A stretch of DNA of 64,000 nucleotides from Plumapathes pennacea (Eukaryota > Cnidaria > Anthozoa > Antipatharia > Myriopathidae): assembly GCA_964036295.1 (NCBI GenBank), contig OZ038462.1, positions 32,632,355 to 32,696,354 of the forward strand, given 5' to 3'. A model generated the notes under the pieces. It was not told the DNA's origin. It ran no database searches and worked only from the letters and a program-made list of their open reading frames with translations. Positions 42,243 through 54,359 of this stretch are shown here, in pieces. Position numbers and translations under genes: made by a program. Each line of letters begins with the position of its first letter. The first letter of the stretch is position 1.

Positions 42243-42661
42243 CGAGGTAATAAGTAGTTTATTATATAGCTTCAAAGTTTTACATCAAAACAAACATCGA
42301 ACAGCACTTGTCTCCGAACAATTTACGCGCGTACGCATGCACTGACTCAGCATTTACACTAATTCGTGACCACAGCTTCTCAATTTTGCAAACTTATACA
42401 ATACTTGAGAGAAATAAATATTTGACTCACCGGATGAATTGAGGTGAGCTTGAATTTTTGAAGTAAAGGCCCAAAATGGGTCGGTTTTGGTTCAGCGAAA
42501 ACGTCACTCGGTATAAAACCCATCACGAGCGTGGCGAACTAAAAATAGTTTTCCTTCTTCTTCTTCTGATAAGCAAATTCCAACACAAAATTAGCAGAAT
42601 TTTATTTGCTCCAAGCGTTTATACGTAACATGCGATCACAGCATTCAAACTCCGGGATTTG

Positions 42662-43606
42662 AGGTGGCTCCATAGGGTATTTCCCTGCACTTGCTTGTAT
42701 TTAGTTTATGACACCAAAACCGTCATATTTTCATTTCATTATATTCTTTCTTGATCAAATTTGCAGGGTAGATGTTTCGAGAGGTCTGTTGCGTATACGT
42801 CTTACTTTTGTCACTCTAGTGTGGTTTCTATGGAAACAATACGTCCTTGAAATAAAGGTTTTCTACCCCGTTTTCAAACTTTCTGCTCTATTTTCTCGAG
42901 TTTTCTTCGGTGAATTTTTCTGAAACTTTCAGTATGTTTAGAAATTTGTATAAGGTAAACATAACTGTGAAAAAAAGTTGGGGTTAGAGGAGCGGATTCC
43001 GAGCTAATTGGCAATTTAGGTTTTTTGCAAATAAAAAAATTCTGCTCCTTAAATTTCCATTAAAATCAAATATTACAAAACCGGATATAATCTTCGTTTG
43101 CCTGCAAAAATTAAGACAGATTCACCGAAGGAAACTCAAGAAAAATGCAAAGAAAAAATTGATATTTTACGTGCGTATAATGTGCCATCAAATGTAAAAT
43201 AATGACTCGACAAGTGCGCATGCGTTAGCCGTAATGTCCTTGCGCGTGAAAACAAGTTGTGCATGTAAACACAAGGAGAAAGCGGCGATCGCACGCCTGA
43301 CAGGATGTGCAGAAACAATACTTTCAAACTAATTCAGAAGAGTTATATACATTCGAAAGTAAAGTGATAAAGATCGGCGATCAAGTAAAGCCGGCGTGTA
43401 CTTAGTTTGATTGAAAAGCTTGCAAGTTTGGTTTCTTCGTGACTCGAAGAACCGTGCACGCATCGTAAACTGTTTTTATTCCGAAACTTTAGGATTTCCT
43501 GTTAAATTCAGATTTACTCCAGAGAATTACGAAAGTCGGGCTTTTATTTCATTGTGATTTTGGTGCCCACGCGAAATTGCGTCTGAAAACCCTATGGAGC
43601 CACCTT
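42662..43606. mobile_element. Non-autonomous DNA transposon with short TIRs
   Basis: The left end aggtggctccatagggt is mirrored by accctatggagccacctt at the right end. The 945-bp interior has no transposase-like frame. The target duplication is not clear. Confidence 0.5.
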
Positions 43607-43609
43607 AAA

Positions 43610-44450
43610 CAAAGGAAATATTGAAGAAACTACAATTTCTCGTATTTCAACCGTCGGCACAGAAAATTGACGTGTGAATCAAAAGTTTATCATTTTCTCA
43701 ACAGAAAGATAAGTTTCTTCACTCAAGTCTTCAAAGATGTTGAAATGAAACGGCGTTCACAGTCTCTTAAAATGCCATACTTACAGTTTCAGTAAGCTTG
43801 TGTGAACTCCGCTTGCGGTACCGCGACAACAAATAATCAGTTTGCTCGTAGCTCCGCAAACGGTTCATTGAGATTGTTCACGTCACTCTTTGACTGAAGT
43901 TTGCTGTGCCTTCTACGTTGCCCAAGTGTTTAGCACGTAGTGCAAGATGTGAACCAATTCTCAGAATACGGTGCTTGAGTCGCCTTTCGTGATGCCACAA
44001 ACCAAGTCAATAAATCTTCATCTCCAACCGTTTTCTCGGCTTGCAAATTAGTTTCCGCGGTGGTAGTTTCTTTTTTACATATTCTTGTTTTACCGCTTTG
44101 CCTTCAGCTAAACGTAGCCGACATATTCACTGAAAACAAAGAACTGCGCGACCTCATGATTCATATGTTCAATCTGCCGGTCCGTAATCGAGCACACGGA
44201 CGTTACAGGAAAATAATGACCGGCAAATACACCAATCAGAGCGCGCAATTTCACCGGAAGTAGCTCCAGCCATATTACTAGAAATACGATATTCGCAGAG
44301 GTCCCACGCCCAAGTAATCGATTATGTATGACATTGCTAAGAGCTCTCATGTACTGTATGCTTTCACCACACTTCTCAATATAATATAATGTAATTAAAG
44401 GCAGATGACACTATATTAGCATTTACATGATATTGGCATGTTTCCCATTC
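43610..44450. other. Unassigned intergenic stretch
   Basis: Short open frames on both strands around 44060-44350 show no recognisable motif. The accaatcagagcgcgc segment near 44230 recurs, inverted, near 1285 and 47500, indicating a dispersed repeat. Confidence 0.35.
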
Positions 44451-44489
44451 CAGAGAGTACTCATCATAATTTTGGTTGGGGGTGTGCCG

Positions 44490-44800
44490 CCTGGACCTGA
44501 AAACCCCTTACCATATTTCAGACCAAAATATCTGATTTACTATACCCTATTTCAGACCTGATTCCAAAATGTATACCCTATTTTAGACCTGACTCCAAAA
44601 TGCATACCCTATTTCAGACCTATTTTAGAGATTTATTTCTTTTGCAACAATTTCCGCCGTGTTTTCTTCCATTTGCCGTGCATTGTCCACTGCAACACAT
44701 TTCTATTAAAATCATACCCTATCCCAGGCCAAAAACACAAAATTGATACCCTATTTCAGACCAAAAAGGCAAAATCTATACCCTATTTCAGACTAAAAAT
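44490..44800. repeat. Interrupted minisatellite, ataccctatttcagacc units
   Basis: At least six related units of the form (t)ataccctatttcagacc followed by 5-15 variable bases rich in caaaat, interrupted between about 44630 and 44710. It is non-coding. Confidence 0.75.
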
Positions 44801-44848
44801 GTTTGAAAATGACACTCTTTGGGGCGGCACATACCTATATGGCATAGT

Positions 44849-44850
<2 letters not shown>

Positions 44851-44879
<29 letters not shown>

Positions 44880-44885
44880 CCCCCC
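44851..44885. repeat. Poly(C) tract
   Basis: An almost pure run of more than 30 C residues (about 44851-44885) with a single late T interruption. The opposite strand is a long G run able in principle to form quadruplexes. From 44890 to 46570 nothing is recognised beyond AT-rich sequence. Confidence 0.85.
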
Positions 44886-46577
44886 TCTGGGTCCCATTGC
44901 TGTTTGAAGAGTACAGTAATTTTATTATATAATATGTAGGGTGGTCTTATAAGGAAGTTCTCACGATATTATTCATCATGCCATGTCCATTTCACAGTAA
45001 TTTATTTTGTCTCATAAGAAAGTATACAAAGTCAATCTCTGCACTACATTCATTGGTAAAATACTGAGTACCTGTAGATTACATTGTACTTCTCAGAAGT
45101 TCTCAATTGTTGTATGTGTTGCCTAGTACATGTACAAACACACAAATTCCCATGCCAGACAAAAATATAGCCCTAACCCTATACTCTCCTGTGAGTGAAA
45201 ATGAAAAAGTGCACTATAAATATTCAATAATTTTACAGAATATTAGACAAATGAGGGTCAGGTTTGCACATTATCCAGCACTGTAAGATGCTGTGAAACA
45301 TGAAAAGAGCATCAGTTTAGTACTGTATTGACATTCTTATCTTAAAAAAGTCTCATTTCCCATGTCATGTGGGTATAAACTAACTCTTCCTAATCACAGA
45401 AAGATACTTTTTCCAGTTGGGCTTAGTGAACTTCATGTTTGTCTTGATATTTAGGGACCTATGAAAAACAAAACAAGCATCAAAGTCTATAATTTAAAAA
45501 GTGTGTTCTGCTGGAGATAGATGGGTGGGGGAAGCAGATTGTGTTGGGGTAACAGTTTAGACAGAAATATTAATGTCATGCAGCTGCATGGAAAAAAACT
45601 TGTTCAAAAGAAAACATAATAAAATATCATAAAAGGAAGAAAGTAATTCTCTAGTAAAGAGCTAACCTAAGTAAAATGAAACTAACTGTGGTAAATGCAA
45701 ATTGACTTGTTTGGCTGTTATAATTATGTATCATGAACATTACTTTATACACAGTAATGTATAAAGTACAGCTAAACTGCTAATTCAAAAATGCAAAAGG
45801 AAATGCAGCAATAAATTACATTCTTTTCCTGGTGCCAAATTGACAAAATAATCATTCATAACAATTTCTAGTTTACTAAACATCATTTCTGTTTATTTAT
45901 GTATACATTTTATATTAGTATATGTACTATGATTTATAGCAAAAGGAAGGGGGCCTTAGTAAGACAAAGAAGTAAATACAAACAAAGACTGTATTGTTAT
46001 GGAAAGTAGTGGCCGGGTTTTGGAAAGTTTAGCCCAACATAAAAAATACAGTTCAAATAACATTTGACTTATAGTACTTATACAGTGTTATACAGTACAT
46101 GATAAAAACAGCTGAGCAGTTAAAAAAAAACTGACTACTTAAACCAGAACTCACAAGTTTTTGCACTGTATAATTTCACAGAGGACAAATATTTTGATCT
46201 GTTTTTTGATAAACTGAAATGGTTTCTAGTGCTGCAATTTTAATAAACACAGTTCTCTCTAATCAAATGCACAGAAACGCCAACTTCTTCTGTGTGAGTG
46301 ATATATATGTTGTGATTTTGTCTATAAAGCAAGTTATTTGTTAAGTGGCAAATTAACCTCTGCACTGTATGACACTGGAAGTTGATTTAACTGTCAAGAC
46401 TCAAACGGTCAAAACAGTTTTCTGTCGTGAAAATTTATAGCATCACATCAACAAAGTTTTATCGCGGCCACAAAATGTCCGATAAGCTCGAAGCAATGCA
46501 TAACGGACGAGTTGAGTGAAGAAAGTAAATAGACGTGTATTACCTGCCCCTTGGAGCTATCGGCTGGCCTTCAAGCA

Positions 46578-47130
46578 CTATTTTAGCTTATTTTCTGTCC
46601 TCCTGCTGTTCGTGCAGAGCCGGGTTGTCAGGATTAGCCCATCCACGGCTATGCAGATATTGTTGCCTCTGGAAGCGCCGTTCTTCGACAAGAGACGAAC
46701 GTTGCTCACGGCGTCGATTGTTGGCCTCATTTTGAGCCTGAAGCCTGCGGGCCTCTTGTGCAATCGTTTAACATTGTGCCGTCGGGAAGCAGCTCGTTGT
46801 CGAGCGGCTTTCACGCGCTGTTCTTTTGCCTGAGTTGTTTCTTGGGCCAGCTTCTGCCTATGATGCTCCCGATCAGCTGCTCTCTTTCCTGGGTTGTCTC
46901 CTGAGCTCGTTTCTGCTGATAATACTCTCGGTCATACCGTTGCTTCGCTTTTTTGGCAGCGACAGCACTGTCTGTTTGCAGTCTGCGCTCGACACGGATA
47001 CACCGCTCCTGCCTTGTCTTACGAATTCGTCTTAGTTTCGCTTGTTCCCTTCGTTTTTGAAGACAAACTTGTTTCTTCTCTTGAGAGTGTTCGGTTTGAT
47101 TCTTTGCTTGATTCATACTTGCCTCCGATA
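46578..47130 (-). pseudogene. Frameshifted Arg/Gln/Glu-rich coding relic
   Basis: On the minus strand 46811-47110 is open and highly charged (KRREQAKLRRIRKTRQ, AAKKAKQRYDREYYQQKR). After a frame change the pattern continues as ANNRRREQRSSLVEERRF and ends HEQQEDRK near 46588. Such helical charged N-termini are common in Helitron-type ORFs, but no diagnostic domain is present. Confidence 0.3.
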
Positions 47131-47149
47131 GTGTCCGTTGCTTCGCAAC

Positions 47150-47430
47150 GGACCAGCAGAACACCACGTGATCAACCCAGCAAACACCGCGGTGCGGGAA
47201 GGTCGCCCGTGAACGAAAAACATTAAAACACGAGATTCGAGGTCGCGAGAGGAAAGAGCCTGGGAACAAAGTCAGAGTGTTCTACCCAGCAAACCCCGCG
47301 CGTGATTCTGTTCCGAGTTTCTACCCAGCAGACCCCGCTGCGCGGGGAAGTGATTCTCTTCCGATGTTTTTCCCAGCAAACCCCGCTGCGCGGGGAGGTC
47401 GCCCGTGAACGAAAAACATTAAAAAACGAC
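47150..47430. repeat. GC-hairpin tandem repeats (cagcaaaccccgctgcgcgggg)
   Basis: Four units of cccagcaraccccgc type occur at about 47176, 47287, 47325 and 47372. In two of them accccgctgcgcggggt-like arms form a perfect hairpin. The segment ggtcgcccgtgaacgaaaaa occurs twice, 200 bp apart (about 47201 and 47397). Confidence 0.75.
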
Positions 47431-48297
47431 ATGGTGTTCAGATTAGTACCCACGCAGGGCGTGGGAATAAATGTTATAAAATAACTGTGATACTACGCAC
47501 GCTCTGATTGGTTAAAAAACCATTTTATAAATAAGTACAAAGACATAGAAATGACGAATCCTGAAATAAAAAGACCGCGAGTCGTACCCTACTTCAAAGA
47601 TTCTTGTGTTACAGAAACTGCAGTGGGCTATTAGAGCAAATAGGTGAAGCCGAGCGCAAATCATGTGCAATTAGTGAAGCAGCGTGAAGAAAAGTTGTCT
47701 GAATATTGCATGAAATTTAATTCGGAAACCGTGAGACAGAAAGCCAACAATTACACAGTCAAAGAACATTCTTTAAAGTTTCTAACCTTTATACCTTCGT
47801 CTCCTGTGGCTCGTAGCTAGTAACTAGATGGCTATGGGGCGCCGATTGTAAATTTATTATTTAACAAATAAAAGGTGTCTTTTGTCATTATTTAGTGGTT
47901 TATATCAAATAATGTAAAATACACACATACAGTAAAATCACTTATATCATATAATACAATGCTGATTTCAAACAATTGCTTTGCAGGAGAAATCGAAGTT
48001 CGCATTATTTGATATAATACGCGCTGTCCAAATTCATTGAAGTTCTCGTGTTTGTCCATTTTGCTAAAAGTTAGTTATTTGATATAATCCTTTTTGCGGT
48101 GTATCCTTCGTTTCCTGATTTGATATAATCCTTTTGTGGTTTATATGCTAACTCGATTATTTGATATAAGCAACATAATTTCTTTACACTCGGCGAGCAT
48201 ATCCAGCGATACGATGCGGTCAGCAGCGGTTTGAACACACGTGCTTCTTCAATTATACTAGGTTTGAAGTCCGTGCACAACTTGAAGTAAACACTTT

Positions 48298-48521
48298 GGG
48301 CCGATTTTTCAAATGAAGTCTAACTCAGACCTGGTTTATCGCTGGTTTTTACGGACACCGTAAAACAGGGTTAGCATATTTAGAACATGGATCGGAGTCG
48401 GGTTTATATAAACACGACGTTTAGCCGTTGCATAATTCCGATAAGAATGGCTATTGTTTGGACCTTGTTTAGACCAGGATTTCCTTAACCGCAGTCTAAA
48501 CCTTGTTTAAAAAATCGGCCC
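48298..48521. repeat. MITE inside the long-TIR element
   Basis: It begins gggccgatttttcaaa and ends tttaaaaaatcggccc (imperfect reverse complement), with inner gtctaa / ttagac pairs. It is 224 bp and non-coding. Confidence 0.65.
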
Positions 48522-49599
48522 TTCAGGTTTTGCTTTCATTCTTGGAGAAATTTAGGCTGTTTTGATGTACAAAACAATTTGGTCTCATAAAATATGCACG
48601 CCCTAGACAATGCCACGGTTCATTGCATTCCAGAGGTAAAATATATCGCACAGGAAGCCCATTTATTTGTACTGCAAATGAACGAATTCAAGACTTGAAA
48701 ACAAGAAACACGCTTCTTCGTTTGTGTTCATTCTTTTCCTTACTACCGGCCGGTACGGTCAAGCAGACAGCATAAGTTATTTTGGCGCGACGATGTCCTC
48801 AGCGTGAGAAAGGCGTACAGCGTCACGCAAGGATTATTTTTCAACGCGATGTTTTTTCACCTTTCTTTGCGTGCAGCACTTGACCTCAAGAGGTGTTTGC
48901 ATCAAAGAATCAGTAAAACATCCATGCCAGGGCTAGGGGGAATCTGCGATTATCGTATTTCTAGTATATTATTGGGCTATTATTGGCCCGGTTTGCTCGC
49001 TCAACACAATCGGACCTTGTATTATTTAGGGACTTGATTTCTTTTTTTCTGTCAAAGATTTTAAATTTGTCAAACGCGGTTTGAAAAGTTGTGTTCAAAA
49101 TTGAATCCTTGCCAAAATTCACACATTTCCGAGACTTCTGAAGCGTGTAAACAATTAGCGACTCTCGCTTTCAGTTCTAAATTTGTTGTACTAGAAGAAG
49201 CATATTATATTAATAAAGTAAACCAAGGAATTCAAGGAGGAGCAGAGGAAGCTCTCCATTTCATAAAAGTTAACTAGAATATATTTTCATGTCATTCCTT
49301 GTCATGCTAAATCCACGAGTTGGCCCTTGGGGACCCTTTGTTTTCAAGCCGCTGCTGACCGCATCGTATCGCTGGATATGCTCGCCGAGTGTAAAGAAAT
49401 TATGTTGCTTATATCAAATAATCGAGTTAGCATATAAACCACAAAAGGATTATATCAAATCAGGAAACGAAGGATACACCGCAAAAAGGATTATATCAAA
49501 TAACTAACTTTTAGCAAAATGGACAAACACGAGAACTTCAATGAATTTGGACAGCGCGTATTATATCAAATAATGCGAACTTCGATTTCTCCTGCAAAG

Positions 49600-50148
49600 T
49601 GTTACGGAGCAGATTTTAGGGGACTCGCTTCTGTACTCGATGACTTCTTTATTCGTGATTCAGTGCTGAGCTCTTGAGCTTCGAGACTAACGGAGAGCTC
49701 GGGCTCCAAGTCAACACTAAATTCTACACTACAAACTACCGGTTTAAGTATGCTCAGGGAGCACGTACAGCGATACCAAACTTCCGTTTGGGTAGACAAC
49801 TAAATTGGATAGCAAAACTACAATGAGATTAGACCGGAAAAGGGTGGACAGAATCTCCGCGGCATAGGTGACTACAAAGACTCCGAAGGTGTCTGTGCAT
49901 CACAATGCCGTGCTAACACTTGGCAGCTTGCTCAAATCGTGCAGGCAAAGCCTACCGACAGGCACGTTCGTAGCGAGCCTGGCGTCGCTGACCTCATTTA
50001 TGAACTATGCTCCCAAAGGGCTATTGTGAACCTAAGTCCGAAGGTCAAATGTGAGTCCTTCCGTTTGCAATTACAAGTTCGCTCCAGGATAGCCGAAATA
50101 TTATTCTTTATAATAAACCTCCAAATTGTTTCGAATCGTCCCTTGACA
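49600..50148 (-). repeat. 3' LTR
   Basis: 549 bp, indistinguishable by eye from 54360-54908. It is preceded (minus strand) by the polypurine tract at 50149-50160. Confidence 0.92.
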
Positions 50149-51458
50149 TTACCCCCCTGTTTTGTAAAGTCGACTCCGGCGACTAAAAAGAAGAAAAAAA
50201 AAAGAAAACAATTTGGTAGAATACATCTGTAGGGAGATCTTGTGATTGCATACGTAAGTGTGCTAAGAATATATATAAAAAAGTACCGGGCAGCGAATGC
50301 CGTATCGTACTAACAGGAACAAATGAGAAAAACTCGTCTAAACTAAGGACATATAAAGCATGTTACTCGGGTTACATGCGAGCGACAATTTAAAGCAATG
50401 GTTTACCAATTTCCCGTGCAAAGCATGTCACTTGTTACATGCTAAATCAACTAATTTTACCAATTTCAGTTATTTCTAAGCGACTAGAATGGGAGTAACA
50501 TACTGTATGTGAAATTCGTTACACAAAGTTTAAGCAATGGCAATGTTCAGAGTCTCAATAGGTTCAACCGAGAGTGTTCTTTTGTCGTTGTCTGATATGT
50601 CGCGTGACATAAGTTCAGGGTCTTGGAAGATCTGGTTCTTGGTTGGACGGTCTTGTTCTTGCGCCAGTAGTAAGGAGTAGAAAGTAGCAAGTCTTGATTG
50701 GCTGAGATATCGCTGGATGGAAATGGAATCATATGGTACGTGCAAGTTTGACTAGAATCTTTCTGTTGGACATGTTTTTATGTTTTGTTTTGGATTTGCG
50801 GTCACGCAGTATCATGGCGTGCGGTATCGTGGGGCTGCTTGTTGACAGAGCCTGTCGCCTCTTGCGTAGATAGTTCACTGTTCTTCTGAAAAGCACGCGT
50901 TTTGGTGTTTTTGATCCTCTCTCTTTGACGAGTGGGTTTTCTTGACAACGAGTGTACGTTGTCCTGACTTCGGCTGCGTGGTCCAACGTGGTATTAGACA
51001 GGAATTGTGTACCAGTATAAATTCTCGTTTGTAGTCAGCGAATCAGCCAAGAGTACAGCAGAGATGCCGTTGCGTAGAGCAGGTGGCGCAGATGTGGCGT
51101 CGTTGAGATGTGAGGGGGGTATCAAAGTGATGAGAAAAACCAAGCCAGACTAAAGCTAACACTTAGATACAAAATATGAGTCCTACTGACGAAAAGACTA
51201 AGATAAAAGCTAAGTGGCTACATCAATAGGTGTCTGGCTACGGTATTGAAAAGAACTATGCGTCATTCCAAACGGTTGATAAAATATACTGACAGACAAA
51301 ACGAAAGGTTGAACGAACAACTACTGATCTCACTCTGAAAGTTGAAAATGATATTGCCGGCACAATGGAAAAAGATAATCGAATTCATATCAAAACATGA
51401 TTATAGCTAGGTTTGGCTTACGAACGCAGTGCGCAATCAGTCCGTTCAGTGATAATGG
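50149..51458 (-). other. Internal region between ORF2 and 3' LTR, no recognised gene
   Basis: Minus-strand frames here are short (up to about 85 residues) and basic, with no RT, integrase or envelope motif. It is likely the decayed or non-coding 3' part of the LTR element. Confidence 0.45.
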
Positions 51459-52771
51459 TTATAGCTGCAATTGTTTTAACAAGTGTTCAGAACCATATCG
51501 TTTTCCTAATTCGCCTATTGGACAGACCCTAAAACAATCGAGAGACAATTTCTCCCTCTCGTGTTTGCGAAAGAGCCACTGCAATTCTTTGCCCAGAGCT
51601 GCTGATGAGGGTCCAAAATGAAGCATGGGTTTGCAGCATTTCCATGTTCGAAATAGTCGTCTCTCCATCTGCTTGAAAATGACCGACTTCCAAATCACCA
51701 CAAACAAAACTGTGAGTACAACACCTTGGAAAAATACTTCATTGTGACTCTCGTGTTGAAAAGTCAAACCGGGTCCCTTGTGCTTGGAGGCTATTTTGAA
51801 AGGACCGTCAGGCCGTCGCAAAACCGGAATGTTTTGACCGTTGACTGATCGGATTGTGGTAATTGTCGTCGGTTCCGGAGGGTGTTTAGTGGGCGGAGGT
51901 AATTGACGCCACACGTCTGCTTTAATTGCACTCACATTAGCGCCGGTGTCAATTAGGAATTTGAGATTCCTGCCCATTATCGTGCCGTCGATCGTTAAAC
52001 TTTCACTCGGTGACGTGAAATGAATTGCGTTCTGCTCTGCATCTGAAATTTGTTCTTCGTGACTCATTGGCTGCGTTTCGATTGGAGGGGTATCTGGGAC
52101 TCTAACTTTACTTTCGATTGACTCTTTTGAAGTTGTTTCAACTTCCACCTTAGACCGTGGCTTCTTTATAAGCGCAGTTACATACTCTATTAACCTCATA
52201 TACGACAGTATTTTATCCACAGTTTCGACGGATTGGTCAATCTCAATTTTACGTTCTTCAGATTCCACTCTAGTTTCGGTGTACGCAGGACGTGACTCTG
52301 TGAAGACAATTTGGCTATTGTCCATAACAATTTCGGCGTTTCGCGGCACAATTATTTCAAATAGGACTGGGTTATTCTGAGCTTCCGACACACAGATATT
52401 AACTTCGACATGTGCGGCGACAGTTGGGGCAGCAATAGTGTTGATTTCGGGAATTTCGCACTGTTTGTTTTGTTGCGCTTTCTTTTCCTCTTCTCGTCGT
52501 CGTCTCATTCGTGCTGCCATCTGCTCGGAGCGAGCAGGGTAGCCTTTAAATTCGGTTCGTTTCTCTACATTTTGTGGTTTCGTTTTTACATCGGTCGGGA
52601 AGTGAGTCTCGCGTGACATGAAATCAATTTGGTTCGTAGGCTGTTGCGTGTCTCTGTTTCTCTCTGGTTTATCACAAACTACGGGCGTTTCCGGTTTTTC
52701 GTTCACGTTTTGATTTAGTCGCTGTCTTACAAAGGCCTTATGTGCTTCCCGTTCACATAAGACCAAATCTA
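51459..52771 (-). CDS. LTR element ORF2: aspartic protease with unusual C-terminus
   Basis: About 435 residues, opened in the -1 frame relative to gag. The first 240 residues are charged and low in complexity. Then comes a retropepsin active site, FLIDTGANVSAIK, in a context of IDGTIMGRNLK and VNGQNIPVL. Directly after the protease, where RT should begin, the frame instead runs into a hydrophobic segment (GVVLTVLFVVIWKSVIF) and a basic tail. RT, RNase H and integrase are absent, so an internal deletion has probably joined protease to a 3' membrane-spanning coding region. The latter resembles an envelope tail only in being hydrophobic; I cannot name it. Confidence 0.72.
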
Positions 52772-53983
52772 GTTTAAAGGTGGGGAATGACCTGTCGGGT
52801 GCTGTTCCGACTGGCCCGCATATCTCTCGGGGTTATAATTTGGGAGCCTGGGGTCCCGTTGTCCCTGCCGTTGACGACAGGCGTAGGCCACGTGGCCTGG
52901 TTTGTTGCAATAATTACAAATCGGACGGCCGTCAAAAGTACGTCTGTTACGATTTGTGTTTCCCCTGTTGTTGGCGCGGCTGTCGCTCGTGCGACGCAAT
53001 TCTTGGCGCACAATTTGGGCAATGTCGTCGCGGTTCAGGGGTCGCTCGTTCACACGATTGCTAGATGACTGGTGGCTCTCGTACGCAGCTATTGTGGCTG
53101 GCGGAGCCGATTTTAACAATGGCGTTAGTGCTTTTACCAAATCGTCAATTTTGTCGTCCGTTTTAGGCTCGGGCACCGACTCTTTTAATTTTGCATGATT
53201 TTCCGCTTCTTCTAGTGTCCCTGGCCGTTGAAGCACTACATAATTCTTGATTTCGGGTTTCAGGCCCTGCACAAAATGGTTTACACATTCAGAGCGCGGT
53301 AAATCGATTCGCTGACAAGTTCGTCTTATGTCTGCGGCATATTCCGTTACTGACTCTGTTGACAGTTGTTTCCGATCGTTCAATTTTTGGCGAAGTAGCC
53401 ATTTATCGGATGCCGAGTGAAATTGATTTCTCATCGCTTCCATCAGTCCCTCATACGACTTGTCGGCTAAATCGGGACTGGTGTTAAACCAAATGCTGGC
53501 GTTGTCCTTTAAATGTAGGGGCAGCGCCTGCGCTTTTCGTTCGTTTTGCCACCCATGAAAGGTGGCTGCCCGTTCGAAATTGGTCAAAAATTCATTGACA
53601 TCTTCATTAAAGCTACCGGAAAATGTGGGTAACTTAACGCTATTATACTTGGCAGGCCCAGTCGGTTTGCTTGAGTTTTCGACAATTTTCGCCAAAGCGA
53701 TTGTTTGAGCGTTCCATTTCTCGGCAAAACGCTGGTTTTGGTCCTCCAATAGCTGGAGAACATCTTTTGCCGTTAAGGTTACCGTGGCCTGAGCCGTTGG
53801 GTCTCCGCCGTCTGCCATGAAACTTTCTGTTATTTCAATTGCATCAGTAAATGATTCCGTCGACTCTGATTCCGAATCTGATTCCAATGCTGACAGGACC
53901 GATTGAGCTACCGGTTCATCTAGGTCCAAACCCGATTTTGCTTTTGAGGAGTCCGTCAAAGCCTTAGTTTTGCTTCGAGTCAA
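52769..53983 (-). CDS. LTR element gag polyprotein
   Basis: 404 residues from MTRSKTKAL. After an acidic N-terminus, a Ty3/gypsy capsid region includes LPTFSGSFNEDVNEFLTNFE, LPLHLKDNASIWF, LRQKLNDRKQ and VTEYAADIRR, all typical of the retrotransposon gag domain. A single CCHC knuckle CNYCNKPGHVAYAC lies near residue 370. Gag packages the element RNA in cytoplasmic particles. The frame is intact and ends TAG directly after a slippery heptamer. An intact gag with lost pol suggests particles could be supplied in cis and enzymes in trans. Confidence 0.88.
   Translation of the reverse strand: MTRSKTKALTDSSKAKSGLDLDEPVAQSVLSALESDSESESTESFTDAIEITESFMADGGDPTAQATVTLTAKDVLQLLEDQNQRFAEKWNAQTIALAKIVENSSKPTGPAKYNSVKLPTFSGSFNEDVNEFLTNFERAATFHGWQNERKAQALPLHLKDNASIWFNTSPDLADKSYEGLMEAMRNQFHSASDKWLLRQKLNDRKQLSTESVTEYAADIRRTCQRIDLPRSECVNHFVQGLKPEIKNYVVLQRPGTLEEAENHAKLKESVPEPKTDDKIDDLVKALTPLLKSAPPATIAAYESHQSSSNRVNERPLNRDDIAQIVRQELRRTSDSRANNRGNTNRNRRTFDGRPICNYCNKPGHVAYACRQRQGQRDPRLPNYNPERYAGQSEQHPTGHSPPLN
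52772..52778 (-). promoter_or_regulatory. Candidate -1 ribosomal frameshift site, UUUAAAC
   Basis: Read on the minus strand the end of gag is cct tta aac tag. The heptamer T TTA AAC fits the X XXY YYZ slippery rule in the gag frame, and slipping by -1 gives ttt aaa cta gat ttg, which runs into ORF2. A downstream stimulatory structure was not assessed. Confidence 0.65.
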
Positions 53984-54359
53984 CAGTTTGAAACCTCAAA
54001 TTAACCCAAGACGAACTCGCAAACAATATCGTATCAACTCACAGCGAGATCAAGATCAACTTGGAAAAATCGTCAGCTTACTGCATGAACATTAAAACAG
54101 ACGCCTAGCATTGATTATCAAACATTTGGAACGACACATCAATCAGTTTACTATATAACTACAACATACATAATGTTTTTTTCCTCTTTTTTTTTTCTAG
54201 TTTTTTTCCTAGACTTTTTTTGTTACATATTGTTCTTATTACTTTACACTTTACATGTTGCCTGGCTTGGCAGTACACTCACAACTTCGATACACTCACT
54301 ACAAAACTGAGAGGTCTTACCGGGAACGGTTGATGCCACGGATTTTAACACCAGAAATC

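Noticed and set aside
44490-44800. Possible CRISPR-like array of regular repeats
   Set aside because: The units are degenerate, the spacers short and low in complexity, and the genome is animal.
46894-47226. Plus-strand frame of 110 residues
   Set aside because: It is the shadow of the charged minus-strand relic and the GC hairpin repeats.
49602-49799. Short frames inside both LTRs
   Set aside because: They are identical only because the LTRs are identical; LTRs of this class do not encode proteins.
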